Assembly: GCF_001425355.1 (NCBI RefSeq)
Contig: NZ_LMQN01000016.1
Location: 1-64,000, forward strand
Reading direction: 5' to 3'
Origin: Chryseobacterium sp. Leaf405
GTDB taxonomy: Bacteria; Bacteroidota; Bacteroidia; Flavobacteriales; Weeksellaceae
DNA: 64,000 nt
This document shows positions 51,363 to 60,369 of this stretch, piece by piece. Both the position numbers and the translations under genes were made by a program. Numbering within the stretch: position 1 is the first letter of the stretch; the number at the start of each line of letters is the position of its first letter. The notes beneath the pieces are model-generated. The model was not told where the DNA came from. It saw only the letters and a program-made list of their open reading frames with translations, and searched no databases.

Positions 51363-54300
51363 ATGAAGAAGCTCCAGGATATTATTATCTCAACCAGAAC
51401 AATGGCGGTATTGTTACTGGTGTACGCATTTGCAATGGCTTATGCAACGTTCCTTGAAAACGACTATGGGACGCCAACTGCCAAGGCATTAATTTATGAA
51501 GCAAAATGGTTCGAACTGATCATGTTTTTGCTCATTCTCAACTTCGTAGGAAATATCGGAAGATACAGACTTTGGAGAAGAGAAAAATGGCCGGTTTTGG
51601 TTTTTCACCTTGCTTTTATTTTAATTTTCATTGGTGGTGCGATCACAAGATACATCAGTTTTGAAGGTACAATGCATATCAGAGAAGGGGAAACGTCAAA
51701 CGAAATTGTAACCGACAAAAATTTCTTTAAAATTCAGATTGAAGAAAAAGGGGATGTTCTTAATTACAAAGATGTTCCTTACTTAATGTCTCCGTTGCAC
51801 AAAGATTTGCAGGCAACTTACGATTTCCACGGAAAAGAGGTGAAAGTTGTTGCTAAAGAATATGTTCAGAGAAAAAAAGACAGTTTATTAGCGGATTCAA
51901 ACGGCGCAGAATATCTTCATTTGGTTTCTACAGGAAGTACGGGAAGACAGAATATTTACATCAAACCGGGCGAAACAAAGTCGATTAACGGAACTTTGGT
52001 TACGTTCAACAGAGCGATTGAAGGTGCTGTAGAATTCAAAAAAGAAGGCGGGCAATTGTTTATTAAAACTCCTGTAGATGCAACGTACATGACGATGGCA
52101 ACTCAGGCAACGGGAAATACCGTAAAAGATGCTTTTCAACCTTTGGTGTTGAGAAGTTTATATTCAATCAACGAATTAAAATTAGTTGTTCCTGAAGGTT
52201 TGAAAAAAGGAAAATTAATGGCAATTGAAGGTGACAGAAAGAAAGATCAGGCTGTTCCTGATATGCTGACGATTGAAATTCAGGGTCCAAAGACAAAACA
52301 ATTGGTTGATCTTTCTGTAGAAAAAGGAAATCCAAATGCTTATAAGCAGGTAACAATGGATGGGTTGAATATTATGGTTGGCTTCGGTCCTAAAATTTAT
52401 AACACGCCTTTTGCCCTTAAACTGGATGATTTCGTTATGGAAACATATCCAGGAAGTACATCCCCAAGTGCTTATGAAAGTCATGTTAAAGTTATCGAAG
52501 GAGGAAAACAGACTCCCTATAAAATCTATATGAATAATGTACTAAATCACGGTGGATATCGTTTCTTCCAATCAAGTTTCGATCCTGACAGAATGGGAAC
52601 AGTACTTTCTGTAAACCACGATTATTGGGGAACTTTGATTTCTTATATCGGGTATGCGTCGTTATTCGGAGGAATGTTTGTGATCTTCTTCTGGAAAGGA
52701 ACTCACTTCTGGAAATTAAATAAAATGCTGACTGATGTTAATAAAAAGAGAGCGGCAACAGTAATTTTATTGTTATTAAGTTTAGGTTTAAATGCTCAGA
52801 AAATTGAAACTCACGGAACAACTGACGGAAGCAGAGAGCACGTTCATGTAGAAGGCGAAGCTCATAACCACACTCCGGAAGCCACTCAAGCTCAATCGTC
52901 GCAACAGAATTCTCTTGCGGCTCCCTTGACAAAAATGAAGACCATTTCTCCCGATGAAATTATTGCGAGAAATAAAATAAGTGTAGAGCATGCAGATAAA
53001 TTCGGATATCTTTTGGTACAGAATTTTGAAGGAAGAATTGTTCCTATCAATACTGAGGCTTTAGATGTTTTAAGAAAATTATATAAAAAAGACGAGTTTA
53101 AAGGAACAGACGGAAAGTATTTGACTGCAAACCAATGGTTTCTTTCAATCAATACAGATACACCGAGCTGGACGATGGTTCCGATGATTAAAGTTGGGAC
53201 TAAAGGAGGTGATGAATTAAAAAATAAAACAAAAGCAGATGAAGAGGGATATACATCATTAATGAACCTTTTCCCTGCGGATGCGAATGGAAATTTAACA
53301 TATATTCTTGAGCATGATTATAATACAGCTTTCCGTAAAAAACCGTCTGAACAGACAAATTATGATAAAGAAGTAATATCTGTCAACGAAAGAGTTCAGA
53401 TTTTTAATGAATTTTTCAGCGGTCAGTTTATGAGAATCGTTCCTGTAAAAAATGATGCAAATCACACTTGGCATTCTTGGCTAGACCAAAAAATGGAGCC
53501 GGATATGGAATCTCAACAAGTGATGGGACCTTATTTCGCAGAAGTTCTACAGGCTCAGAAATCAGGAAACTGGAGCAAAGCAGACGCTGAATTGGCGAAA
53601 CTTTCAGAATATCAGCAAAAATGGGGGAAAGCAGTAGTTCCTGCAAAATCTAAAGTCGATTTGGAAGTTTTCATGAATGAAGTGAATCTTAATTTCAAAT
53701 TATTAATTTTCTATACTTTAGTCGGAGGATTATTATTGATCTTAGGTTTTGTTGAATTATTTAAGCCTAAAAAAGTTTTAAATAAAATCATTAAAGTAAT
53801 CATTGTATTAGGAATTATTGGATATGCTTTCCATTTCTTAGGATTGATTGCCAGATGGTATATTTCTGGTCATGCACCTTGGAGTAACGGTTATGAGGCG
53901 ATTATCTTTATTTCGTGGGTTGGTATTACGGCAGGTTTAATTTTATATCGAAACTCAAACGCATTAATTCCTGCGGCAGGATTTATGGTTGCTGTAATTA
54001 TGATGGGATTTGCTCACGGAGGTTCAGCACTTGATCCACAGATCACACCGCTTGTTCCAGTATTGAAATCGTATTGGCTGATCGTTCACGTTGCCATTAT
54101 TACATCAAGTTATGGTTTCTTTGCTCTGTCAATGATCATTGCAGTGATTTCATTAGTATTCTATATTATTTCAAATAAAGAGACGTACAAAATTCACCAT
54201 GATACAACGTTAAAAGAATTGGTAATTGTTTCTGAAATGTCTTTAACAATCGGATTATTTGCATTAACAGTAGGTAACTTTTTAGGAGGAATCTGGGCAA

Positions 54301-54620
54301 ATGAATCTTGGGGAAGATACTGGAGCTGGGATCCGAAAGAAACCTGGGCTTTCATTTCAATCATGGTTTACGCATTTGTATTGCACATGAGATTAGTTCC
54401 TGGACTAAGAAGCAAATGGGCATTCCACGTAGCAACAATGTTTGCATTCTGTTCGATGGTAATGACATATTTCGGAGTAAATTATTACCTGAGTGGACTT
54501 CACTCTTACGCAGCGGGAGATCCGGTTCCGGTTCCGGCGTGGGTATATATCGGACTTGGAACAATGGCACTGTTATCAGCAGTTTCTTACTTTAAATTTA
54601 AAATATTAAACAAGAAATAA
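51363..54620 (+). CDS. ccsBA: Fused cytochrome c biogenesis protein CcsBA (ResB-ResC)
   Basis: A 1085-residue inner-membrane haem exporter and cytochrome c synthetase of system II. The N-terminal ResB/CcsB part has three early helices (about 10-95), a large periplasmic region and a helix near 435. A long soluble stretch with a His-rich segment (HGTTDGSREHVHVEGEAHNH, about 480-500) follows. The CcsA part (about 760-1085) has the haem-handling WWD-type motif ESWGRYWSWDPKETWAF near 980 and conserved His residues in the helices on each side. Residue number exceeds typical fused CcsBA by little for the phylum. A TlpA-like thioredoxin at 31.6 kb could supply reduced apocytochrome. Confidence 0.95.
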   Translation: MKKLQDIIISTRTMAVLLLVYAFAMAYATFLENDYGTPTAKALIYEAKWFELIMFLLILNFVGNIGRYRLWRREKWPVLVFHLAFILIFIGGAITRYISFEGTMHIREGETSNEIVTDKNFFKIQIEEKGDVLNYKDVPYLMSPLHKDLQATYDFHGKEVKVVAKEYVQRKKDSLLADSNGAEYLHLVSTGSTGRQNIYIKPGETKSINGTLVTFNRAIEGAVEFKKEGGQLFIKTPVDATYMTMATQATGNTVKDAFQPLVLRSLYSINELKLVVPEGLKKGKLMAIEGDRKKDQAVPDMLTIEIQGPKTKQLVDLSVEKGNPNAYKQVTMDGLNIMVGFGPKIYNTPFALKLDDFVMETYPGSTSPSAYESHVKVIEGGKQTPYKIYMNNVLNHGGYRFFQSSFDPDRMGTVLSVNHDYWGTLISYIGYASLFGGMFVIFFWKGTHFWKLNKMLTDVNKKRAATVILLLLSLGLNAQKIETHGTTDGSREHVHVEGEAHNHTPEATQAQSSQQNSLAAPLTKMKTISPDEIIARNKISVEHADKFGYLLVQNFEGRIVPINTEALDVLRKLYKKDEFKGTDGKYLTANQWFLSINTDTPSWTMVPMIKVGTKGGDELKNKTKADEEGYTSLMNLFPADANGNLTYILEHDYNTAFRKKPSEQTNYDKEVISVNERVQIFNEFFSGQFMRIVPVKNDANHTWHSWLDQKMEPDMESQQVMGPYFAEVLQAQKSGNWSKADAELAKLSEYQQKWGKAVVPAKSKVDLEVFMNEVNLNFKLLIFYTLVGGLLLILGFVELFKPKKVLNKIIKVIIVLGIIGYAFHFLGLIARWYISGHAPWSNGYEAIIFISWVGITAGLILYRNSNALIPAAGFMVAVIMMGFAHGGSALDPQITPLVPVLKSYWLIVHVAIITSSYGFFALSMIIAVISLVFYIISNKETYKIHHDTTLKELVIVSEMSLTIGLFALTVGNFLGGIWANESWGRYWSWDPKETWAFISIMVYAFVLHMRLVPGLRSKWAFHVATMFAFCSMVMTYFGVNYYLSGLHSYAAGDPVPVPAWVYIGLGTMALLSAVSYFKFKILNKK

Positions 54621-54645
54621 AATTTAAATTTTATACATAAAACAG

Positions 54646-54678
54646 AATCTCTGAAATTAATTTTTCAGGGATTTTTTT
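54646..54678 (+). terminator. Terminator of ccsBA
   Basis: AATCTCTGAAA (54646-54656) pairs with TTTCAGGGATT (54663-54673) with one wobble, then a run of Ts. Confidence 0.8.
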
Positions 54679-54798
54679 GTGACATATTTTTAATATTCAG
54701 TTTTAAAAAATCAAAGAAATTTTTACATAATTACTTCTGATTCAAAATTTACTCATATCTTTATGATATCAAAATAATATCAAATTAAAAATTATATC

Positions 54799-55668
54799 AT
54801 GGAAAAAGTTTTAAAACCAATGTCAGGCTATCTTGCTTTAGTTATTTGTTTAGTACTATTTATTGCATCGGTCTACTTGTTTATTACGGGTGCAGACAGT
54901 GAAAATATTACAAATATTATATTGGCAGTTGCATGCGCTATCACATTTTTCTTCTTTATTAAAGGGTTGATGATTATCCAGCCGAACCACTCAAGAGTTC
55001 TGAATTTCTTCGGAAAATATGTTGGAACTGTAAAAGATAACGGATTATTCTTTATTAATCCTTTGTATTCTTCACAGAAAATGTCGCTTCGTTCTGAAAA
55101 CCTTCAGGGACAGACTTTGAAAGTAAATGACAAAATGGGAAATCCTATAGAAATCGCAGTTGTAATGGTTTGGAAGGTGGGAGACACTTATAAAGCTGCT
55201 TTTGATGTGGAGCGTTATTCTGACTTCGTGAAAATGCAGAGCGAGGCGGCAGTTCGTCATTTGGCAATGAGTTTTCCTTATGATAATCTGGAAGATGACC
55301 ATGCACCGATTACTTTGAGAGAAGGTGGTGACAAAATCAATTCGATTTTAGAGCAGGAATTGACCGACAGATTAGCAAAAGCAGGAATTGTCATTCAGGA
55401 AGCAAGAATTTCGCACTTGGCATATGCTTCAGAAATCGCAGGAGCAATGCTGCAAAGACAACAGGCAACCGCAATTGTAGCAGCGAGAACCAAGATTGTG
55501 GAAGGTGCTGTCGGAATGGTGGATTTAGCTTTAAAGAAACTTTCAGAAGGCAATATTGTTGAGTTGGATGATGAAAGAAAAGCAGCAATGGTAAGCAATC
55601 TAATGGTTGTTCTCTGCGGAGAAAAAGCAGCAACACCAATTTTAAATGCCGGAACTTTATATAATTAA
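54799..55668 (+). CDS. SPFH/Band 7-domain membrane protein
   Basis: A 289-residue protein with two N-terminal membrane helices (about 12-30 and 40-58) and an SPFH/Band 7 domain (GLMIIQPNHSRVLNFFGKYVG to about residue 230), ending in a helical part with LQRQQATAIVAARTKIVEGA. SPFH proteins build large membrane-bound scaffolds, often around proteases or in lipid microdomains. It is followed 107 bases later by an Arc-like DNA-binding protein. The partner is unknown. Confidence 0.9.
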   Translation: MEKVLKPMSGYLALVICLVLFIASVYLFITGADSENITNIILAVACAITFFFFIKGLMIIQPNHSRVLNFFGKYVGTVKDNGLFFINPLYSSQKMSLRSENLQGQTLKVNDKMGNPIEIAVVMVWKVGDTYKAAFDVERYSDFVKMQSEAAVRHLAMSFPYDNLEDDHAPITLREGGDKINSILEQELTDRLAKAGIVIQEARISHLAYASEIAGAMLQRQQATAIVAARTKIVEGAVGMVDLALKKLSEGNIVELDDERKAAMVSNLMVVLCGEKAATPILNAGTLYN

Positions 55669-55774
55669 TGTTTTAAATATAGTAAAATCTTGCTTGAGTG
55701 AAACGCCTTCGAGAACTTAAAACACTCGAAAAGTAAGAAAAAATTTGTGCACTTTGCGTTAAAAAAATAAAAAA

Positions 55775-55963
55775 ATGAAATCAGAAAAAGCTCAGAATCC
55801 TTCCGAAAATAAAGGCAAGAAATCTTTTGTTCTAAGGATTGATGAGTCTACTTACAAGCTTCTGGAAAAATGGGCAAATGATGAATTCCGGAGTGTGAAT
55901 GGACAAATTGAGTATTTGCTGCATCAAAGTCTAACGAATTCGGGAAGGAAAAAGAAAGAATAG
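55775..55963 (+). CDS. Arc-like ribbon-helix-helix DNA-binding protein
   Basis: A 62-residue protein with a ribbon-helix-helix fold: the strand SFVLRIDESTYKLLEKWA, then the two helices to LLHQSL. The N-terminal 15 and the C-terminal tail (GRKKKE) are basic. Such Arc-type proteins bind DNA as dimers, often on their own operon. No toxin gene follows, so an antitoxin role is not supported. Its position after the SPFH gene suggests a joint unit. Confidence 0.82.
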   Translation: MKSEKAQNPSENKGKKSFVLRIDESTYKLLEKWANDEFRSVNGQIEYLLHQSLTNSGRKKKE

Positions 55964-55994
55964 CCACCCATAAATTAACCTTTAACAAAAAACA

Positions 55995-56021
55995 AAAAGC
56001 AGAGAAGTTTTCTCTGCTTTT
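55995..56021. terminator. Bidirectional terminator
   Basis: AAAAGCAGAGAA (55995-56006) pairs perfectly with TTCTCTGCTTTT (56010-56021). It lies between the Arc-like gene and the convergent small membrane protein gene. Confidence 0.85.
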
Positions 56022-56042
56022 GCTGTTTATATGTCAATTTAT

Positions 56043-56243
56043 TTAATCAAATATTCCTGTAAAATATCCTGCAACCACGCTCCATGCATTTTTCCCTAAG
56101 AAATAGATAAGAGTAGAAGAAATAATTCCTTTCACAGTAAAAAATATAATCCCACCGATTCCGAATTTCTTCACCAGCCTTTTCCACTTCGAATTTTTCT
56201 TTTCTTCAACAACAGGTTCGTTGATCGTTTTATTATTTTCCAT
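56043..56243 (-). CDS. Small membrane protein of unknown function
   Basis: A 66-residue protein with a charged N-terminus (about 1-26, many Lys and Glu) and one or two hydrophobic segments (IGGIIFFTVKGIISSTLIYF, then WSVVAGYFTGIF). No family is recognised with certainty. The frame is supported by a clear start, a matching terminator and the absence of any alternative gene. Confidence 0.68.
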   Translation of the reverse strand: MENNKTINEPVVEEKKNSKWKRLVKKFGIGGIIFFTVKGIISSTLIYFLGKNAWSVVAGYFTGIFD

Positions 56244-56380
56244 TTCTGAAATTCAAATGATTACCCTACAAAGATAAGCATGTTTATAATCATTCCAAAT
56301 AAAAAACACGTTAAAAAAATTAAAATTTTGCAGTTCGCATAATATTTTTATCTTTAGAGGAAACGAAAAGTAGAATTTTT

Positions 56381-57931
56381 ATGTCTAAAAAAGTAAAGGA
56401 TTTTGGGATTGAAAAAACGCTCAAAAATCTAGGAATTAAGGATGAAAATAAAGGAACTTCTGTAGGCGGGAAATACTTTGCAGCAGGAAAAGTGATAGAA
56501 AGCTATTCTCCTGTAGACGGCAATTTGATTGCTAAAATAAAGACGTCTGGCGAAAGTGATTATGACAAGGTTATTGAAACGGCTCAAAAGGCTTTTCAGG
56601 AATTCAGGGCAATTCCGGCGCCTAAAAGAGGGGAAATCGTAAGACAGTTAGGTCAGAAATTAAGAGAATATAAAGATGATTTGGGTAAACTTGTTTCTTA
56701 TGAAATGGGTAAATCTTTGCAGGAAGGATTAGGGGAAGTTCAGGAAATGATCGATATCTGTGACTTTGCAGTGGGAGTTTCCAGACAGCTTCACGGGTAC
56801 ACGATGCACTCGGAAAGACCGGGTCACAGAATGTACGAGCAATATCATCCGCTTGGAGTGGTGGGAATCATCACAGCATTCAACTTTCCGGTAGCCGTTT
56901 GGGCTTGGAATACAGCATTAGCATGGATTTGCGGAAACGTTACCATCTGGAAACCATCAGAAAAGACGCCACTTTGTGCGATTGCCTGTCAAAATATAAT
57001 GAATGAAGTAATCAAGGACAACAGTCTTCCGGAAGGAATTTCGAGTGTTTTGGTTGCTGATCATGAAATCGGACAAAAATTAGTAGATGACAAGAGAGTT
57101 GCTTTGGTTTCTTTCACAGGTTCTACAAGAGTGGGAAGAATGGTTTCTACAAATGTTGCCCAAAGATTCGGGAAATCTATTCTGGAATTAGGAGGAAACA
57201 ACGCCATCATCATTTCTAAAGATGCAGATATCGATATGTCAATTATCGGAGCGGTTTTCGGAGCGGTTGGAACTGCAGGACAAAGATGTACTTCAACAAG
57301 AAGATTAATCATTCACGAAAGTATTTATGATGAAGTTAAAAACAGATTGGCAAAAGCCTACGGACAATTGAAGATCGGAAATCCTTTGGATGAGACGAAT
57401 CACGTTGGACCGCTTATCGACACCGATGCTGTGAATATGTATGAAGAAGCGATTAAAAAAGGTAAAAAAGAAGGCGCAAAATTCATCGTTGAAGGGGAAG
57501 TGCTGAAAGGAAAAGGATACGAATCGGGTTGTTATGTAAAACCTTGTATTGCTGAAGTTAAGAATTCTTACGAAATCGTTCAGCATGAAACTTTTGCACC
57601 GATCTTATATTTAATTAAATACACAACATTAGAAGAAGCAATCACTATTCAGAATGACGTTCCTCAGGGATTATCTTCTGCAATTATGACGCAGAATCTA
57701 AGAGAAGCAGAATTATTCCTTTCTCACGCAGGTTCAGACTGTGGAATTGCCAACGTAAATATAGGAACTTCAGGTGCGGAAATCGGTGGTGCTTTCGGTG
57801 GTGAAAAAGAAACAGGAGGCGGTAGAGAATCCGGTTCAGATGTTTGGAAATACTACATGAGAAGACAAACCAATACGATAAATTATACGGCAAGTCTGCC
57901 ATTGGCACAAGGAATTAAATTTGATTTATAA
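56381..57931 (+). CDS. Aldehyde dehydrogenase, ALDH7 / piperideine-6-carboxylate dehydrogenase-like
   Basis: A 516-residue NAD-dependent aldehyde dehydrogenase of the ALDH7 (antiquitin) type, which oxidises 2-aminoadipate 6-semialdehyde to 2-aminoadipate. The catalytic residues are present: E269 in ILELGGNN and C303 in GQRCTSTRR. RPGHRMYEQYHPLGVVGIIT and FNFPVAVWAWNTALAWICGN are typical of ALDH7. The next gene makes the semialdehyde from lysine, which strongly supports this function. The pair corresponds to the pcd/lat step of bacterial lysine breakdown. Confidence 0.92.
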   Translation: MSKKVKDFGIEKTLKNLGIKDENKGTSVGGKYFAAGKVIESYSPVDGNLIAKIKTSGESDYDKVIETAQKAFQEFRAIPAPKRGEIVRQLGQKLREYKDDLGKLVSYEMGKSLQEGLGEVQEMIDICDFAVGVSRQLHGYTMHSERPGHRMYEQYHPLGVVGIITAFNFPVAVWAWNTALAWICGNVTIWKPSEKTPLCAIACQNIMNEVIKDNSLPEGISSVLVADHEIGQKLVDDKRVALVSFTGSTRVGRMVSTNVAQRFGKSILELGGNNAIIISKDADIDMSIIGAVFGAVGTAGQRCTSTRRLIIHESIYDEVKNRLAKAYGQLKIGNPLDETNHVGPLIDTDAVNMYEEAIKKGKKEGAKFIVEGEVLKGKGYESGCYVKPCIAEVKNSYEIVQHETFAPILYLIKYTTLEEAITIQNDVPQGLSSAIMTQNLREAELFLSHAGSDCGIANVNIGTSGAEIGGAFGGEKETGGGRESGSDVWKYYMRRQTNTINYTASLPLAQGIKFDL

Positions 57932-58028
57932 TTTATTCAAATTAAAAGATTCAGAGATCTAGATATTCGAAATTACCAGTCACTAATTTCTAAATCTCTG
58001 AATTCCTTAATCACTAAATTTTTACAAT

Positions 58029-59357
58029 ATGGAACAAACAACAATTGATATACCGACAAATAAAGTTAAAGAAACAATAGGCAGACACGTTTTGGCGGAT
58101 GGCTTTGATTTCGTGATGGATATAGAAAAATCTCACGGATCTTGGTTGTACGACAAACTGACCAACAGAGAATATTTAGATATGTTTTCGATGTTCGCTT
58201 CGGCGTCTATCGGATATAATCACCCTTATTTGGTCGAAAAATCGGCTTGGTTAGGGAAAATGGCAGTCAACAAACCAACGTTGGCAGATATTTATTCTGA
58301 GGAATATGCTCACTTTTTAGAAGTTTTCGAAAGAGTAGTGATTCCACAGGAATTGCAGTATGCTTTTTTCATTGAAGGTGGAACCTTGGGGGTTGAGAAT
58401 GCTATGAAAGCTTGCTTTGACTGGAAAACCCGTAAAAATTTTGAGAAAGGTCTTGATATTGAAGCCGGAATTTGTATTCACTTCAGACAGGCATTCCATG
58501 GAAGAAGCGGTTATACATTAAGCTTAACAAACACTTCAGACCCAAGAAAATATCAGTATTTCCCGATGTTTGACTGGCCAAGAATTTTAAATCCTAAATT
58601 GACTTTCCCGCTCACAGAAGAAAATTTAGAGGAAACGATCAAAAACGAAAGATTAGCTCTATTGAATATCGAAGAAGCGATTTTAATGAATCCTAACAAA
58701 GTCGCTTGTATTATTATTGAGCCGATTCAGGCTGAAGGTGGTGACAATCATTTCAGAGACGAATTTTTATTAGGGTTGAGAAAAATCTGCGATCAGAACG
58801 AAATTCTTTTAATATTTGATGAAGTACAAACAGGCATCGGAATTACTGGAAAAATGTGGGCTTTTGAGCACTTTACAGCAAAACCGGATATTATTTCTTT
58901 TGGTAAAAAAGCACAGGTTTGCGGAGTTTTAGCCAATAAAGAAAAGTTTGACGAAATTCCTGATAATGTTTTCAGAGAGAGCTCAAGAATCAATTCTACG
59001 TTTGGAGGTAATTTTATCGATATGCTTCGTTTTCAGTTGGTAATGGAGGTGATTGAAAAAGAAAATCTTGTGGAAAATGCAAGAATTGTCGGTGATTATT
59101 TATTGGAAGGTTTAAAAAAATTAGCAGAAAAATATCCTGAGAAATTATCCAATGCAAGAGGAAGAGGATTGATGTGTGCGATAGATTTACCAACGCCTGA
59201 GCAGAGAAATCATTTGCGTGAAGTACTTTTCCATGACGGTTTGTTTATTTTATCATGTGGAGATCAGGCACTTCGTTTCAGACCGCATCTGAACGTTTCA
59301 AAGGAAGAAATTCAGATTGCTTTAGACAAAATTGAAAATAATATTAATAAAGTTTAA
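58029..59357 (+). CDS. lat: L-lysine 6-transaminase
   Basis: A 442-residue class III aminotransferase that moves the epsilon-amino group of lysine to 2-oxoglutarate, giving 2-aminoadipate 6-semialdehyde. The start GRHVLADGFDFVMDIEKSHG and the active-site SFGKKAQVCGVLAN, with the PLP lysine about K293, are those of the LAT family, and LIFDEVQTGIGITGKMWAFE holds the PLP-binding Asp. Downstream of the ALDH7-type gene by 97 bases, it completes a two-step route from lysine to 2-aminoadipate. Confidence 0.93.
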   Translation: MEQTTIDIPTNKVKETIGRHVLADGFDFVMDIEKSHGSWLYDKLTNREYLDMFSMFASASIGYNHPYLVEKSAWLGKMAVNKPTLADIYSEEYAHFLEVFERVVIPQELQYAFFIEGGTLGVENAMKACFDWKTRKNFEKGLDIEAGICIHFRQAFHGRSGYTLSLTNTSDPRKYQYFPMFDWPRILNPKLTFPLTEENLEETIKNERLALLNIEEAILMNPNKVACIIIEPIQAEGGDNHFRDEFLLGLRKICDQNEILLIFDEVQTGIGITGKMWAFEHFTAKPDIISFGKKAQVCGVLANKEKFDEIPDNVFRESSRINSTFGGNFIDMLRFQLVMEVIEKENLVENARIVGDYLLEGLKKLAEKYPEKLSNARGRGLMCAIDLPTPEQRNHLREVLFHDGLFILSCGDQALRFRPHLNVSKEEIQIALDKIENNINKV

Positions 59358-59420
59358 AAATCAAAATTTGGAATTTTCAAAAAAACTTTATATATTTAGA
59401 TACTTAAACGGTATAGAAAC

Positions 59421-59648
59421 ATGGAAAGAAGTACAAGAGTATCAGTTTTTGAGAGTGACAAACAGGCAGAAATACAGCTAATCAAGTCAAAATTAGATGA
59501 AGCGCAGATTAAAAATGCCATAGAAAACAATTATCTTACTTTTACGACAACGCCAACGGCAACTTCGCTAAAAGTATTGGTTAAACTAGAAGATGAAAAA
59601 AAAGCATTCGAGATTATCGATAGCTATCTTCAACAAAATGAAAATTAA
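59421..59648 (+). CDS. DUF2007-like small protein
   Basis: A 75-residue protein with the DUF2007 (putative signal-transducing) fold: TRVSVFESDKQAEIQLIKSKLDEAQI followed by LKVLVKLEDEKKAFEIIDSYL, a ferredoxin-like arrangement (the first stretch cited in part as KQAEIQLIKSKLDEAQI). The function is unknown. It lies 63 bases after lat and is closed by a strong terminator, so it may be the last gene of the lysine unit. Confidence 0.8.
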   Translation: MERSTRVSVFESDKQAEIQLIKSKLDEAQIKNAIENNYLTFTTTPTATSLKVLVKLEDEKKAFEIIDSYLQQNEN

Positions 59649-59684
59649 AAAACAATTTCATAATTTTAAATTTTACTACTTCGA

Positions 59685-59721
59685 ACCGAAAATTAATTTT
59701 AATTAGTTTTCGGTTTTTTGA
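59685..59721 (+). terminator. Terminator after the DUF2007 gene
   Basis: AACCGAAAA (59685-59693) pairs with TTTTCGGTT (59708-59716), with further pairing inside, followed by Ts. Confidence 0.83.
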
Positions 59722-59738
59722 TTTAATTAAATAAACTC

Positions 59739-60251
59739 ATGAATTCAGAAATTAATCTGCGGAAGGCAGAGATTAAAGACAGAGATATCATCTGGAATAT
59801 TTTACAGCAGGCAATTGAAAGAAGAAAACAAGACGGAAGTACACAATGGCAGCAGGGCTATCCCAATCTCGGAACTGTGGAAAGTGACATTGAAAAAGGC
59901 TTCGGATACGTAATGACTGTGGATGATGAAATTGCAGTTTATACAGCTTTGATTTTAAATGATGAGCCGGCTTACAGCACTATTGAGGGAGCTTGGCTGA
60001 GCGATGGAGAGTTTGTTGTGGTACATCGTGTTGCTATTGACGAAAAATTTGCAGGCAAAGGATTAGCCAAAAAACTTTTTGATCATATTGAAGATTTCAC
60101 CAGAGAAAAGGAAATCCAAAGTATAAAAGTAGATACCAATTATGATAATATTGCCATGCTCAAAATCCTTGAAAGCAAAGGATATTCTTATTGTGGAGAA
60201 GTTTTTTTGGCGGGCGGAATGAGAAAGGCTTTTGAGAAGATTATAATTTAA
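59739..60251 (+). CDS. GNAT-family N-acetyltransferase
   Basis: A 170-residue GNAT enzyme. The acetyl-CoA-binding strand and loop read VVVHRVAIDEKFAGKGLAKKLFDHI, cited in part as HRVAIDEKFAGKGLAKKLF (about residues 89-107), followed by SIKVDTNYDNIAMLKILESKGY typical of small-molecule acetyltransferases. The substrate is unknown. It lies in its own unit after a terminator and before the efflux operon. Confidence 0.87.
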   Translation: MNSEINLRKAEIKDRDIIWNILQQAIERRKQDGSTQWQQGYPNLGTVESDIEKGFGYVMTVDDEIAVYTALILNDEPAYSTIEGAWLSDGEFVVVHRVAIDEKFAGKGLAKKLFDHIEDFTREKEIQSIKVDTNYDNIAMLKILESKGYSYCGEVFLAGGMRKAFEKIII

Positions 60252-60323
60252 GTAAAAAGTTAAATCCGTTTTCATTGATTCTTTAAGAAACTATAGATTG
60301 AGAAACTCTATTAAGTTTGTTCG

Positions 60324-60352
60324 TTTAGTTCTGAACTAAAGTTTTACATTTG
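60324..60352 (+). promoter_or_regulatory. Efflux-operon promoter with palindromic operator
   Basis: TTTAGTTC-T-GAACTAAA (60324-60340) is a perfect 17-base palindrome. It directly precedes a perfect -7 element, TACATTTG (60345-60352), and lies where RNA polymerase must bind; a TTG at 60317-60319 is 25 bases from the -7, slightly far. The regulator gene starts at 60370, so autorepression by the GbsR/MarR protein is the natural reading. Confidence 0.72.
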
Positions 60353-60369
60353 TCCCAAATTTATATACA

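Noticed and set aside
55775..55963. Antitoxin of a toxin-antitoxin pair
   Set aside because: The ribbon-helix-helix protein has no toxin-sized gene beside it; the next gene is convergent and lies beyond a terminator.
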